Shown in pieces: positions 1 to 7,655 of a DNA stretch of 64,000 nt. The stretch's first letter is position 1. Every line of letters starts with the position of its first letter. Under the pieces are notes generated by a model that was given only the letters and a program-made list of their open reading frames with translations, was not told the origin of the DNA and searched no databases. A program made the position numbers and the translations under genes. Source of the stretch: Porcincola intestinalis (lineage in GTDB: Bacteria; Bacillota; Clostridia; Lachnospirales; Lachnospiraceae); contig NZ_VULZ01000008.1 of NCBI RefSeq assembly GCF_009696445.1, forward strand, positions 1 through 64,000, read 5' to 3'.

Positions 1-2
1 TC

Positions 3-47
3 ATGACCCCTGTTGAATACCATGAGAACTATTATGTAGCGGCATAA
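3..47 (+). CDS. C-terminal end of a gene cut by the window start
   Basis: An open frame enters from the left edge and ends at a TAA, giving the last residues MTPVEYHENYYVAA. A hairpin terminator follows a few bases later, so this is a plausible gene end. IS3-family transposases often end with a motif like 'SPVEYR', and an IS3-type remnant occurs elsewhere in the window near 37.4 kb, so a transposase tail is possible. Too little sequence is present to assign the family. Confidence 0.3.
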   Translation: MTPVEYHENYYVAA

Positions 48-52
48 GAATA

Positions 53-90
53 CCGCCAGTCGATCATTCGACTGGCGGCACAAAACTTTT
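53..90 (+). terminator. Rho-independent terminator
   Basis: A perfect 11-bp inverted repeat (53-63 with 68-78) encloses a 4-base loop and is followed by a T-rich stretch. It closes the gene entering from the left and separates it from the MATE gene. Confidence 0.75.
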
Positions 91-128
91 TAATTATTCA
101 CTGTCCTCTTGACGGGTAGCACAGCACC

Positions 129-1433
129 ATGACCCTGCCTATGGTTTTATCCATGCTGGTTAATTCTCTATACAACATTATCGACAGCTTTTTCGTCGCG
201 CAGATTAGCGAGGAAGCTATGACGGCGTTATCACTGGTTTACCCGGTTCAAAATTTTATCAATGCTGCCGGAATTGGATTTGGCGTTGGCATCAATGCAG
301 TGATCTCCTTCTATCTGGGCGCGGGGGATCACAGAAAAGCGGATCAGGCAGCCACGCAGGGACTTGTGCTTGCCGTGATTCATGGCATTGTTATGACAGT
401 CTGCTGTATTACGATCATGCCGGCTTTTTTAGGAATGTTCACTTCATCCAAGACAGTGATTGAACTTGGCGTCCGCTATTCTGTTATTGCGTTCGCTTTT
501 ACATTGATTATCATTGTTGGTGTTACATTCGAGAAACTATTCCAAGCTGTAGGAAACATGAAAACAACCATGATCAGCTTGATGTGTGGGTGTATAACAA
601 ACATTGTCTTAGACCCCGTTCTGATTTTTGGCTATGGTCTATTCCCTGAAATGGGAATCGAAGGCGCCGCGCTGGCAACCGACATCGGGCAGGCTCTGAC
701 GCTGACGATTTACCTTGTAGTCTATCTTGCGCGGCCAATTCGCGTGCATATCCGCAGGCAGTACATTCTCCCCAGCAAAAAGATGGTAATAAAGCTGTAC
801 TCCATCGGCATTCCCGCAACCCTGAATCTCGCGCTTCCGTCTCTTTTGATTTCGGCGCTTAATGCGATTTTGGCGGCATATTCCGAAGTGTATATTCTGG
901 TTTTGGGAATCTATTACAAATTGCAGACATTTGTCTATCTTCCAGCGAATGGCATTGTGCAGGGGATGCGCCCCCTGATCGGCTATAACTACGGCGCGGG
1001 GGAACACCAACGGGTCAGCCAGATCTTTAAGATCGTTTTGTGCATAAGTGGTATCATTATGGTGCTTGGGACAGTGATATGTCTGCTAATCCCCGGCCAG
1101 CTTATGGGGCTGTTTACCCACACAGAAGCGACAATCCAGACCGGGGAAACAGCCCTGCGTATCATCGGCGCCGGTTTTATCGTCTCGGCGGTTTCCGTTA
1201 CATCTTCCGGCGCACTGGAGGGACTTGGAAAAGGCATTCCTTCATTACTGATTTCACTTTGCCGGTATGTTGTGGTTATCATCCCAACTGCGTTTTTACT
1301 CAGCAGGTTTTTCGGAGCGGTTGGCGTCTGGAATGCGTTTTGGATCACGGAAGCGATTACAGCAATCATTTCTATTTGTGTTTACTACAAGGCAATAGCA
1401 CAAAGCCAGCTGAGCCAGTCAACAGTAAAATGA
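129..1433 (+). CDS. MATE-family multidrug efflux transporter, probably N-terminally shortened
   Basis: This is a 434-residue integral membrane protein with about twelve hydrophobic helices and typical MATE sequence: 'LYNIIDSFFVAQ' in helix 1 and 'RPLIGYNYGAG' near the middle. The family exports cationic drugs or metabolites using Na+ or H+ gradients. The protein begins directly at 'MTLPMVLSML', whereas relatives normally have about 15 more residues before this motif. A stop codon lies in frame 9 bases upstream and no good ribosome-binding site is seen. The 5' end has therefore probably been lost or degraded near the mobile-element debris. The rest of the protein is intact. MATE membership is clear, the substrate is unknown, and the gene may not be well translated. 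Confidence 0.85.
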   Translation: MTLPMVLSMLVNSLYNIIDSFFVAQISEEAMTALSLVYPVQNFINAAGIGFGVGINAVISFYLGAGDHRKADQAATQGLVLAVIHGIVMTVCCITIMPAFLGMFTSSKTVIELGVRYSVIAFAFTLIIIVGVTFEKLFQAVGNMKTTMISLMCGCITNIVLDPVLIFGYGLFPEMGIEGAALATDIGQALTLTIYLVVYLARPIRVHIRRQYILPSKKMVIKLYSIGIPATLNLALPSLLISALNAILAAYSEVYILVLGIYYKLQTFVYLPANGIVQGMRPLIGYNYGAGEHQRVSQIFKIVLCISGIIMVLGTVICLLIPGQLMGLFTHTEATIQTGETALRIIGAGFIVSAVSVTSSGALEGLGKGIPSLLISLCRYVVVIIPTAFLLSRFFGAVGVWNAFWITEAITAIISICVYYKAIAQSQLSQSTVK

Positions 1434-1442
1434 ACGTTGCTT

Positions 1443-1592
1443 TGCGACGCCGTTGACAGCCCCGACTGCGTGACGGAAATCCGCATGGGCAACTCTGTCC
1501 TTGTGGTGTCCGGCTTTTTCAAGCAGGGCAGCACCGAAAACGCCGCCGACAATATAGCCACTTTTCTCACAAAAGAAGTTCGTAAAGTTTAA
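1443..1592 (+). pseudogene. Fragment of a small transposon-associated protein (TnpW-like)
   Basis: The frame reads CDAVDSPDCVTEIRMGNSVL followed by VVSGFFKQGSTENAAD and then loses family resemblance where it runs into the 3' end of the opposite-strand acetyltransferase gene. Small proteins of this type sit beside serine recombinases in mobilizable transposons. The similarity is from memory and approximate. It lacks a start codon with a ribosome-binding site. With the recombinase fragment at 2149-2361 it marks the remains of a mobile element into which the acetyltransferase gene was brought. Confidence 0.4.
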
Positions 1593-2091
1593 ATTGCATG
1601 GGGATACCTATATCAGCATAAGTAATGGCTACCGTATCTACATACTCAAAGCCAAATGATGTATATACTTTCACCGGCACATCGTTTCCTACAATACAGT
1701 CCAAGCGTATTGCTTTTTGTTTCCAGCCTTTTGCGGTCTGAATTGCGTGTTTCACAAGTTGTTTTGAGTATCCTCGGCCGCCATAGTCCGGTAAAACGCG
1801 CAGAGCGTGGAGAATGACTACTTCATTTTTCTCCGCGTTAATATGCCACTGGACGGTATGATAAGCGTCGTCACAATCGTGGTTTATAATATAGGCAGCG
1901 ACAATTTTATCACTTTCTACACCAACAAACTGAAAACCACTGTGAATAGCGTCCTTTACCATGTCTTGCGAGGGAAACCCACCTTTATCTCCATCAGGCA
2001 AGAAATCCTTTTCTCCGAGAACTTCACACATCACATTGTAAAAGGACATGATTTTCTCAAAATCGCACATTGTAGCTTGCTTTATCTTCAT
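1567..2091 (-). CDS. GNAT-family N-acetyltransferase
   Basis: This 174-residue protein has the GNAT fold signature. The N-terminus is 'MKIKQATMCDFEKIMSFYN', and the acetyl-CoA binding motif A region 'VLPDYGGRGYSKQLVKHAI' (about residues 99-117) contains the Q/RxxGxG/A-like loop. The C-terminal 'YTSFGFEYVD' resembles the usual 'Y.k.GF'. GNAT enzymes transfer an acetyl group from acetyl-CoA to an amine such as an amino acid, polyamine, protein or drug. The substrate cannot be told here. It stands alone between two mobile-element fragments and is probably cargo of a former element. Confidence 0.85.
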   Translation of the reverse strand: MKIKQATMCDFEKIMSFYNVMCEVLGEKDFLPDGDKGGFPSQDMVKDAIHSGFQFVGVESDKIVAAYIINHDCDDAYHTVQWHINAEKNEVVILHALRVLPDYGGRGYSKQLVKHAIQTAKGWKQKAIRLDCIVGNDVPVKVYTSFGFEYVDTVAITYADIGIPMQFKLYELLL

Positions 2092-2148
2092 TGTTTTGCT
2101 TACCTCATGTCCGGATTTTAAGATAATCTACCATAAAAACATAAAGAT

Positions 2149-2361
2149 TTCTACTCAACACAAGACTGCTACATCTGCGGCAGCTACAAGAAACGCACCC
2201 GCGACTGTACGACGCACTCTATCCGCACCGACCTACTGACCGCCGGTGTCCTCGCCAATCTCCGGCAAGTGACCGAATACGCCGCCAAGCATGAGAGTCG
2301 CTTTGTGAAGCTGCTTGTCCAGCAGGAAGCCCACCAGAAATTAGTCACTCGCTTTATATAG
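2149..2361 (+). pseudogene. C-terminal fragment of a large serine recombinase
   Basis: The frame encodes 'YICGSYKKRTRDCTTHSIR' then 'VLANLRQVTEYAAKHESRF' and stops with TAG. This matches the zinc-ribbon and following helical part of large serine recombinases of mobilizable and conjugative transposons, where the Cys pairs bind zinc. The catalytic N-terminal domain is absent, so this is a relic. It is not part of the intact recombinase at 14.2-16.1 kb. Confidence 0.6.
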
Positions 2362-2363
2362 CT

Positions 2364-2632
2364 AAAGTAGGTGTGGTCAAAATGACCATGCCTGCTTCGT
2401 TTGGAAAAGAATGGCTTCATTTATTCTAAAGTAGGTGTCCCCAAATTGGGGACACCTACTTTAACACACGAAAGTGGTTTGGGCCATTTTGACCCTAAGC
2501 AAAATTGAAGCCTTGCTGGCTTTTAGTCGTGCCCATTTTGGGCACGACTACCACAAGATGCTGAAGATCGTGATCCCCAATGCGGGCAGCACATGCTGCC
2601 CCATACATCTGAAACAGGCCGAAAGGCCTTCT
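2364..2632. repeat. Array of five consecutive hairpins
   Basis: There are five stems in a row. They are 2365-2397 (15 bp with G.T pairs, loop AAA), 2427-2463 (17 bp perfect, loop AAT), 2524-2550 (11 bp perfect), about 2584-2601 (GGGCAGC/GCTGCCC), and about 2616-2629 (AGGCC-GAAA-GGCCT, a GNRA loop). The first two share the arm TAAAGTAGGTGT. The stretch 2362-2857 has no gene I can support. A 106-codon frame at 2474-2794 crosses three hairpins and resembles nothing I know. The array follows the recombinase fragment, so it may be a transfer or replication origin of a dead element, or a structured RNA. Confidence 0.5.
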
Positions 2633-2857
2633 CACATTGACAAGCAGGGCAATGCAGATACAACTGCGGACACAGGTGCGAAACTTAAAAAAAATTTTAA
2701 TTTCGGAAGTGACGATATATCGCGGCATGAGACCTATGATTATGAAGGCATTAAAATCCAAAATTTATCAGACTGGCTGCTGAAGATTGAATAAAGGCAG
2801 CAAGAAAGTGATAGAATTAAGCAAATCGAAAATTGTATAAGGAGTGAAATCGTCGGT

Positions 2858-3778
2858 ATGAAAGACCTCGAACCCACTTGTAAAATCGCACTGGTGCAAG
2901 CAGAGCCTGTTATGTTCAACAAAAGCGCATCGCTTAAAAAGGTGCTTCAATATATTAATGAAGCTGCAAGCCAAAAGCCGAATTTAATCGTTTTCCCGGA
3001 ACTGTTTATTCCTGGATACCCTGTTGGAATGAATTTCGGTTTTAGCATGGGAAAACGAAGCGAAGAAGGGCGAATAGACTGGAAGCGATATTATGATGCC
3101 TCCATTGTTGCTGGAGAGACGGAGTTCCGACAACTCGCAGAGGCAGCCAAGAAAACAGAGGCATATATCAGTCTCGGTTTTTCCGAGAGAGATGCCGTTA
3201 GCGGAACACTTTATAACAGTAATGTCATTTTTGAACCGGACGGGTCATATAAGGTGCACAGAAAATTGAAGCCGACAGGCTCTGAGCGCCTTGTATGGGG
3301 AGATGCAAATAAGGATTATTTTCCTGTTACTGAAACGCCGTGGGGACCGATCGGCAGCATGATTTGTTGGGAGAGCTATATGCCACTTGCTCGTGTGGCA
3401 CTCTATCAAAAGGGAATTACCATTTATATTTCACCAAATACTAATGACAATCCGGAGTGGCAAGCCACTATTCAGCACATTGCAATCGAAGGAAAATGCT
3501 TCTTTGTAAATGCTGATATGATCATCAGACGCAGTTCATATCCTTCTGACTTATGTGAGCACAATATCATATCTGAACTTCCGGAATTTGTGTGCAGAGG
3601 TGGAAGTTGTATACTTGATCCGTATGGTCATTATTTGACAAAGCCGGTATGGGATGAAGAGACCATCATCTATGCAGAACTCGATATGAGCTTGCCTGCT
3701 GCCTGTAAAATGGAGCATGATGTAATCGGACACTATGCTCGTCCAGATATACTTGAATTAAAAGTTAGTGAAAAATGA
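2858..3778 (+). CDS. Nitrilase / carbon-nitrogen hydrolase
   Basis: This 306-residue cytoplasmic enzyme of the nitrilase superfamily hydrolyses C-N bonds, turning nitriles into carboxylic acids or amides into acids. The catalytic triad is visible: Glu48 in 'FPELFIPGYP', Lys136 in 'HRKLKPT', and Cys170 in 'ICWESYMPL'. The CWE context and the length agree with the nitrilase branch rather than with biotinidase or NAD-synthetase branches. A ribosome-binding site (AAGGAG) lies about 13 bases before the ATG. The gene is monocistronic, with its own terminator downstream. The natural substrate is unknown; plant-derived or indole nitriles are only guesses. Confidence 0.88.
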   Translation: MKDLEPTCKIALVQAEPVMFNKSASLKKVLQYINEAASQKPNLIVFPELFIPGYPVGMNFGFSMGKRSEEGRIDWKRYYDASIVAGETEFRQLAEAAKKTEAYISLGFSERDAVSGTLYNSNVIFEPDGSYKVHRKLKPTGSERLVWGDANKDYFPVTETPWGPIGSMICWESYMPLARVALYQKGITIYISPNTNDNPEWQATIQHIAIEGKCFFVNADMIIRRSSYPSDLCEHNIISELPEFVCRGGSCILDPYGHYLTKPVWDEETIIYAELDMSLPAACKMEHDVIGHYARPDILELKVSEK

Positions 3779-3840
3779 TAATCTGTTGTCTCGATAACTT
3801 CCGGTTTGTCGAACTGAAAACTTCACTACTGATGATACAT

Positions 3841-3877
3841 ATCAGTCTTTCACATCCAGTGAGAGGCTGATTTTTTA
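3841..3877 (+). terminator. Rho-independent terminator after the nitrilase gene
   Basis: The stem pairs about 3841-3853 with 3859-3871 (some G.T pairs), has a 5-base loop, and is followed by six T residues. The 336-base gap 3779-4114 holds this terminator and the MerR-type promoter, and nothing else I can identify. Confidence 0.65.
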
Positions 3878-4032
3878 TGGCTTTCGTTTTACCGTTCCGA
3901 AGCATTGCATTGGCATCCGGCAGCCATACAGTGAAGAGCGGAGACGCCAAAGGAACGCCTTCGTTTTTCAGCCTGAAGAGATTCTGCTGATGCTTTTTTG
4001 TAAGGAAAACCACGATAATTTCAAAATAGTAC

Positions 4033-4063
4033 TTGACCTGGAGCTAACTCCAAGGGGTATAGT
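4033..4063 (+). promoter_or_regulatory. MerR-type promoter with 19-bp spacer and dyad operator
   Basis: TTGACC (4033-4038) and TATAGT (4058-4063) are separated by 19 bp instead of 17. The spacer carries the dyad GGAG-CTAA-CTCC. This long spacer with a palindrome is the hallmark of promoters untwisted by MerR-family activators. It lies just upstream of the merR-like gene, so autoregulation and control of the genes downstream is likely. Confidence 0.75.
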
Positions 4064-4114
4064 CCAACTACAGATGACAAAGCAAGCGGCATACTGTAAA
4101 GAAGGGTGATGACG

Positions 4115-4522
4115 ATGACGATAAAAGAAGTTTGCGAAAAATTCAATCTTTCTCCGGACACGCTGCGCTACTATGAGCGCGCAGGTGTAATTCCGGAAGT
4201 CAGAAGAACGAAAGGCGGGATCAGAGATTATTCCGATGAAGATCTGAAATGGGTTGAGAATGCTGTCTGTATGCGAGGTGCCGGAGTCCCCGTCGAGATG
4301 CTGATTGAGTATGTACGACTGTTTCAAATGGGAGATGAAACCATTGAGGCAAGACGTGATCTTTTTTTGGAGGTTCGTAGTGGAATTCAGAAAAAACTGG
4401 ATCAGTATCAGGAAACGATGAACCGGCTCAATTACAAGATTTCCCGGTATGAAGAAGCCGTGAAGACGGGTGTACTCAGCTGGGATGCCGAAGATAACAA
4501 GAAGGATTCCTTAAGCCAATAA
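4115..4522 (+). CDS. MerR-family transcriptional regulator
   Basis: This 135-residue regulator has the N-terminal MerR winged helix-turn-helix ('TIKEVCEKFNLSPDTLRYYE', then the wing with 'GGIRDYSDEDL') and a C-terminal coiled coil of about 40 residues for dimerisation. It lacks the metal-binding cysteines of MerR/CueR. It resembles the AdhR/NmlR-like group, which responds to aldehydes or other electrophiles and controls redox and hydrolase genes. I chose the ATG at 4115 because GAAGGG lies 8 bases upstream. An earlier ATG at 4109 and a GTG at 4106 are in frame but poorly spaced. The regulon probably includes the following cluster up to the terminator at 6466. Confidence 0.88.
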   Translation: MTIKEVCEKFNLSPDTLRYYERAGVIPEVRRTKGGIRDYSDEDLKWVENAVCMRGAGVPVEMLIEYVRLFQMGDETIEARRDLFLEVRSGIQKKLDQYQETMNRLNYKISRYEEAVKTGVLSWDAEDNKKDSLSQ

Positions 4523-4524
4523 GA

Positions 4525-4911
4525 GTGATTCGAAGGAGAAAAGAAACGCCATATCCTTCCGTGGAAGCTCTGCCGAAAACGGATCGGATCACCAATGAAT
4601 GGAATCGCTTCTATGCAGTGCCGCGGGGGCATCATCCGAACGCGAGAGGCGGTTTTACTACTACCTCCAATCTGGCCATGATGCAGTTTAAGTGCCTTGA
4701 TTATATTGATGAAATTTCGCCGCGTCCGATTCTCTTTGTGGCAGGCGATCATGCTCATTCTCGCTCTTTCTCAGAAAAAGCGTACGAGAAGGCGGCGGAG
4801 CCGAAAGAACTGTATATTGTTCCGGATGCGGAGCATATCGATCTTTATGATCAAGTGGATAAGATTCCGTTTGATAAGCTGGAGAATTTCTTCAAAGATT
4901 CGTTAAAGTGA
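4525..4911 (+). pseudogene. Truncated alpha/beta hydrolase (C-terminal part only)
   Basis: About 128 residues match the C-terminal part of a roughly 310-residue alpha/beta hydrolase family. Recognisable pieces are 'GFTTTSNLAMMQF', 'SPRPILFVAGDHAHSRSFSE' with the acidic residue of the triad, and 'PDAEHIDLYD' with the catalytic histidine. The N-terminal half with the nucleophile elbow is missing. The gene directly follows the MerR gene, where such hydrolases are commonly found, so an internal or 5' deletion has removed it. The first codons of what looks like an intact relative appear at the right end of the window (63965). Confidence 0.75.
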
Positions 4912-4957
4912 TGAATGGCAAGCAGCCTGATTGAGTGAAAGGAGCGCACGGAAAGAA

Positions 4958-5479
4958 ATGAACAGGTTTGTATTGGCCGGAATGCTCAGTTTGATTTTAC
5001 TTATCTCAGGGTGCGGCTTCAACATGGATACGGAGGAAACCATCAAGGAAACAGATCCTCCATCGGAAAGCAATGCTGGAGATGAGATGGAAAATAATAT
5101 GGATGAATCAATGCCGGAGGAATCTGCGGCTATAAGGATGACAATAGAAAACATACCGGTCCGGATTACATGGGAAGACAATGAATCCGTAACAGCTTTG
5201 AGAGAACTTGCCCGGAAAGAACCAATTCAGATCCACATGTCAATGTATGGCGGCTTTGAGCAGGTTGGACCGATCGGGACATCGCTTCCAAGAGATGATG
5301 CAGAGACAACGACATCTGCTGGAGATATTGTTCTTTACTCTGGAAATCAGCTGGTAGTTTTCTATGGGTCCAATTCATGGGCTTATACAAGACTTGGCAG
5401 AATTACGGACAAAACGAAGGAAGATCTGTCTGAACTGCTTGGAAATGGTGATGTGACGATAACGATACAGACAGATTGA
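4958..5479 (+). CDS. Lipoprotein with cyclophilin-like domain
   Basis: The 173-residue secreted lipoprotein has a short signal peptide and a lipobox (LISGCG). An acidic linker follows, then a C-terminal domain from about residue 60. That domain contains 'DIVLYSGNQLVVFYGSNSWA' and 'YTRLGRI', typical of the small cyclophilin-like (DUF369-type) fold found beside flavodoxins in Clostridia. The ATG at 4958 is chosen because it starts directly at the signal peptide and has a purine-rich site upstream. Its role is unknown. Its place between a hydrolase remnant and a flavodoxin suggests a redox-linked cluster under MerR control. Confidence 0.75.
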   Translation: MNRFVLAGMLSLILLISGCGFNMDTEETIKETDPPSESNAGDEMENNMDESMPEESAAIRMTIENIPVRITWEDNESVTALRELARKEPIQIHMSMYGGFEQVGPIGTSLPRDDAETTTSAGDIVLYSGNQLVVFYGSNSWAYTRLGRITDKTKEDLSELLGNGDVTITIQTD

Positions 5480-5505
5480 GAACAACATCAGAAAGGAACC
5501 AATCC

Positions 5506-6048
5506 ATGAGTAAAATACTTGTAATTTCAACCAGTCTCAGGAGTCATAGTAATTCAGAATTCCTAACCGAAAAAATGACAGAGGGTATCCGGGAAGCTGG
5601 CCATGAAGTGGAAACAATCAGTCTCAAAGGTAAGAACCTGAAGTTCTGCACCGGCTGCCTCGTCTGTCAGAAGACGCAGAAATGCGTTCTGAATGATGAT
5701 GCGGTCTGGATCGCGGAAAAGGTAAAGATGGCAGATACACTGGTATTTTCAACACCGATTTATTATTACGGCTTAAGCGGGCAGATGAAGACCCTGCTTG
5801 ATCGGATGAATCCGCTGTATCCTTCCGATTATCAGTTCCGGAATGTTTATCTGTTGACCGTCGCGGCAGAAGATGAATCCAGTACACCGGAGAGGGCAGT
5901 CAGCAGTCTGCAGGGATGGATTGACTGCTTTCCTAAGGCGCGTCTTGCCGGAACTTTATTCTGTGGCGGCTTGAACGATGCGGGAGAGGCAGCGGAGAAT
6001 TCTGATATTTTGGAGAAGGCTTACCAGTTTGGCAAGGCAGTTATTTAA
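5506..6048 (+). CDS. Flavodoxin-family NAD(P)H-dependent FMN reductase
   Basis: This 180-residue cytoplasmic flavoprotein opens with 'MSKILVISTSLRSHSNSE', the FMN phosphate-binding loop of the NADPH-dependent FMN reductase / iron-sulfur flavoprotein-like family. 'FCTGCLVCQKTQKC' carries a cysteine cluster, and 'STPIYYYGLSGQMKTLLDR' is the second FMN loop. The family moves electrons from NAD(P)H to FMN and then to quinones, nitro compounds or Fe-S partners. The start at 5506 has AGGAACC upstream. It follows the lipoprotein gene by 26 bases in the MerR-linked cluster. Confidence 0.88.
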   Translation: MSKILVISTSLRSHSNSEFLTEKMTEGIREAGHEVETISLKGKNLKFCTGCLVCQKTQKCVLNDDAVWIAEKVKMADTLVFSTPIYYYGLSGQMKTLLDRMNPLYPSDYQFRNVYLLTVAAEDESSTPERAVSSLQGWIDCFPKARLAGTLFCGGLNDAGEAAENSDILEKAYQFGKAVI

Positions 6049-6072
6049 AGGGAGTAGAGGAGAAACGGAAGC

Positions 6073-6430
6073 ATGGACGATAAGATTGTTCAGACGGCGG
6101 GAAGAGACAGACTTGCAGAAGTTTCTAGCACCGGTTTCCGCTTCGCAGATCGGAATCCACAATGTTACCTTTGAGCCGGGCTGTCAGAACAACTGGCATA
6201 TCCATCATGCCAAAAGCGGCGGCGGTCAGATTCTGATCTGTGTCGGGGGCAGAGGATGGTATCAGGAATGGAGCAAGGAACCGGTTGCGATGAAGCCGGG
6301 TGACTGCGTAAACATTCCTGTTGGCGTGAAGCATTGGCATGGCGCAGCAGAGGACAGCTGGTTCTCGCATCTGGCAATAGAAGTTCCGGGTGAGGAAACA
6401 TCCACAGAGTGGCTGGAAGCATCCAAATAA
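6073..6430 (+). pseudogene. Internally deleted carboxymuconolactone decarboxylase-cupin gene
   Basis: An ATG at 6073 with a good ribosome-binding site begins 'MDDKIVQTAGRDRLAE', the usual start of a carboxymuconolactone decarboxylase-cupin fusion. After about 16 codons the match moves to another frame, which encodes only the C-terminal cupin: 'GIHNVTFEPGCQNNWHIHHA', 'GDCVNIPVGVKHWHGA' and 'EETSTEWLEASK'. Most of the decarboxylase domain is missing. The metal-binding histidines of the cupin are kept, but there is no continuous frame from the start codon. Full-length relatives are about 250 residues. Confidence 0.7.
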
Positions 6431-6465
6431 TACGGAATAAGCAGCACTAAGCCATAACGATATTG

Positions 6466-6500
6466 GAGTGATACCGGGTAACTGGTATCACTCTTTTTTA
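6466..6500 (+). terminator. Rho-independent terminator of the MerR-linked cluster
   Basis: A perfect 10-bp stem (6466-6475 with 6484-6493) is followed by six T residues. Confidence 0.85.
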
Positions 6501-6702
6501 GTGTTCGAAGGAACGCGCAGCCATCTCTGCAGGAGATGTTCAAGGGGATTTGGGGGTGCTTCCCCAGCGAACAAAAATTGGCTTTGTATTACAAAGACAC
6601 GGCTCGCACAGTAACTGCGAGATTATGTTCTTAGGTGATTCGCAGGAGAAGAAAACGAATACCAGTCGGATGATTTGAGATTTGCAAATGCCAATTATAT
6701 TG

Positions 6703-6731
6703 TTGTTGGTATGCACCACTATTGCTATACT
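6703..6731 (+). promoter_or_regulatory. Probable BREX operon promoter
   Basis: TTGTTG (6703-6708) and TATACT (6726-6731) are spaced by 17 bp, with a TG one base before the -10 box (extended -10). It is the best promoter in the 378-base gap 6431-6808 ahead of the BREX genes. The rest of the gap holds the terminator at 6466. A stretch at about 6541-6660 looks like a degraded coding fragment, but I cannot name it. Confidence 0.5.
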
Positions 6732-6808
6732 GACAATATCCAAATAAGCACATGGTTGAAGTGCATGCTTGAGCGTACAATCTGTTAATTCATGATGGAG
6801 AGAAGACA

Positions 6809-7054
6809 ATGGCTGTGAGTTATAACAAACTTTGGAAACTGTTAATCGATAAAGGCATGAAGCGGACGGAACTTCGAGATGCTGTTGATATGAGTACAAA
6901 TACGCTGGCGAAGCTGGGAAAGAACGACTACATCTCTCTGGAGATTTTGGATAGAATCTGCACGTATCTTAAATGTGATATCGGTGATGTGATGGAGTTT
7001 GTGCCTCCCAAGGAGCAGCCTGAAAATCCTTTCGGGAAAAAGGAGGGCAGATGA
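6809..7054 (+). CDS. Cro/CI-type HTH regulator heading the BREX operon
   Basis: This 81-residue DNA-binding protein is nearly all helix-turn-helix: 'YNKLWKLLIDKGMKRTELRD', then 'STNTLAKLGKNDYISLEILD' and 'ICTYLKCDIGDVMEFV'. This is the YozG-like group of small Xre/Cro proteins. Its stop overlaps the brxA start by 4 bases (ATGA), so the two are translationally coupled. It is not the WYL-domain BrxR regulator known from other BREX loci, but it occupies the same first position and probably controls the operon. Direct targets are not shown by the sequence. Confidence 0.85.
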   Translation: MAVSYNKLWKLLIDKGMKRTELRDAVDMSTNTLAKLGKNDYISLEILDRICTYLKCDIGDVMEFVPPKEQPENPFGKKEGR

Positions 7055-7650
7055 AACAAAAAAGTTATAGTGCCAGCGCGGTTAAATTCGCCTTCTGGTT
7101 TCCAGAGTTCCGAAAAATAATTGGCCTACTTGCGGAAGGAAAATCACAGGATGAAATCAAAAGATTGTGCCTTAAAGAAAATGCACTTGGAACATCATCT
7201 GTTGCAAGAGCAAATAGAATTTTTCTGACGGTTACAGCGAGGATTAGAGAGCTTGATTCAAGCATCTATTCTTTGTTTACGACTTCTGATCTTGCGACAC
7301 AGAAACTGATTGATCTGGCTGCAATCATGGCTTCAGATCTGCTTTTCTTTGAGTTTATGTACGAAGTTTTCAAAGAAAAACTTTTGGTTGGGGCGGAGGA
7401 ATTGTCCGACCTCGATTACAGGTTTTTCTTCCACAATAAACAGCTTCAGGCTGAAAAGGTAGCGGCTTGGACGGATCAGACGATTCAGCGTCTGACCAGA
7501 ACGTATAAAAGTTATCTGCTCGAAGCCGGGCTTACAGGCGATGGAAAGCAGTCTCGTCATATTTTGAGGCCGATCTTGGATCCGGCTTTTCAGGACTGGC
7601 TGACACATAACAATATGAAAGCGATATTAAGCGCGTTGACAGGGGCATAA
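7051..7650 (+). CDS. brxA: BREX system protein BrxA
   Basis: This 199-residue protein matches BrxA (DUF1819), a small helical protein of type 1 BREX loci with a NusB-like fold that binds DNA. Recognisable parts are the N-terminal 'YSASAVKFAFWFPEFRKII' and the C-terminal 'HILRPILDPAFQDWL'. BREX recognises non-methylated phage DNA and blocks its replication, while the host site is methylated by PglX. It overlaps the HTH gene and lies 5 bases before brxB. The reading frame is intact and of normal length. Confidence 0.92.
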   Translation: MKQKSYSASAVKFAFWFPEFRKIIGLLAEGKSQDEIKRLCLKENALGTSSVARANRIFLTVTARIRELDSSIYSLFTTSDLATQKLIDLAAIMASDLLFFEFMYEVFKEKLLVGAEELSDLDYRFFFHNKQLQAEKVAAWTDQTIQRLTRTYKSYLLEAGLTGDGKQSRHILRPILDPAFQDWLTHNNMKAILSALTGA

Positions 7651-7655
7651 GACAG

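Noticed and set aside
2364-2632. CRISPR array
   Set aside because: The repeats are palindromes of different sequence and spacing, not identical direct repeats with unique spacers.
2474-2794. 106-codon open frame
   Set aside because: It crosses three perfect hairpins, has no clear ribosome-binding site and resembles no family I know. I treat it as non-coding.
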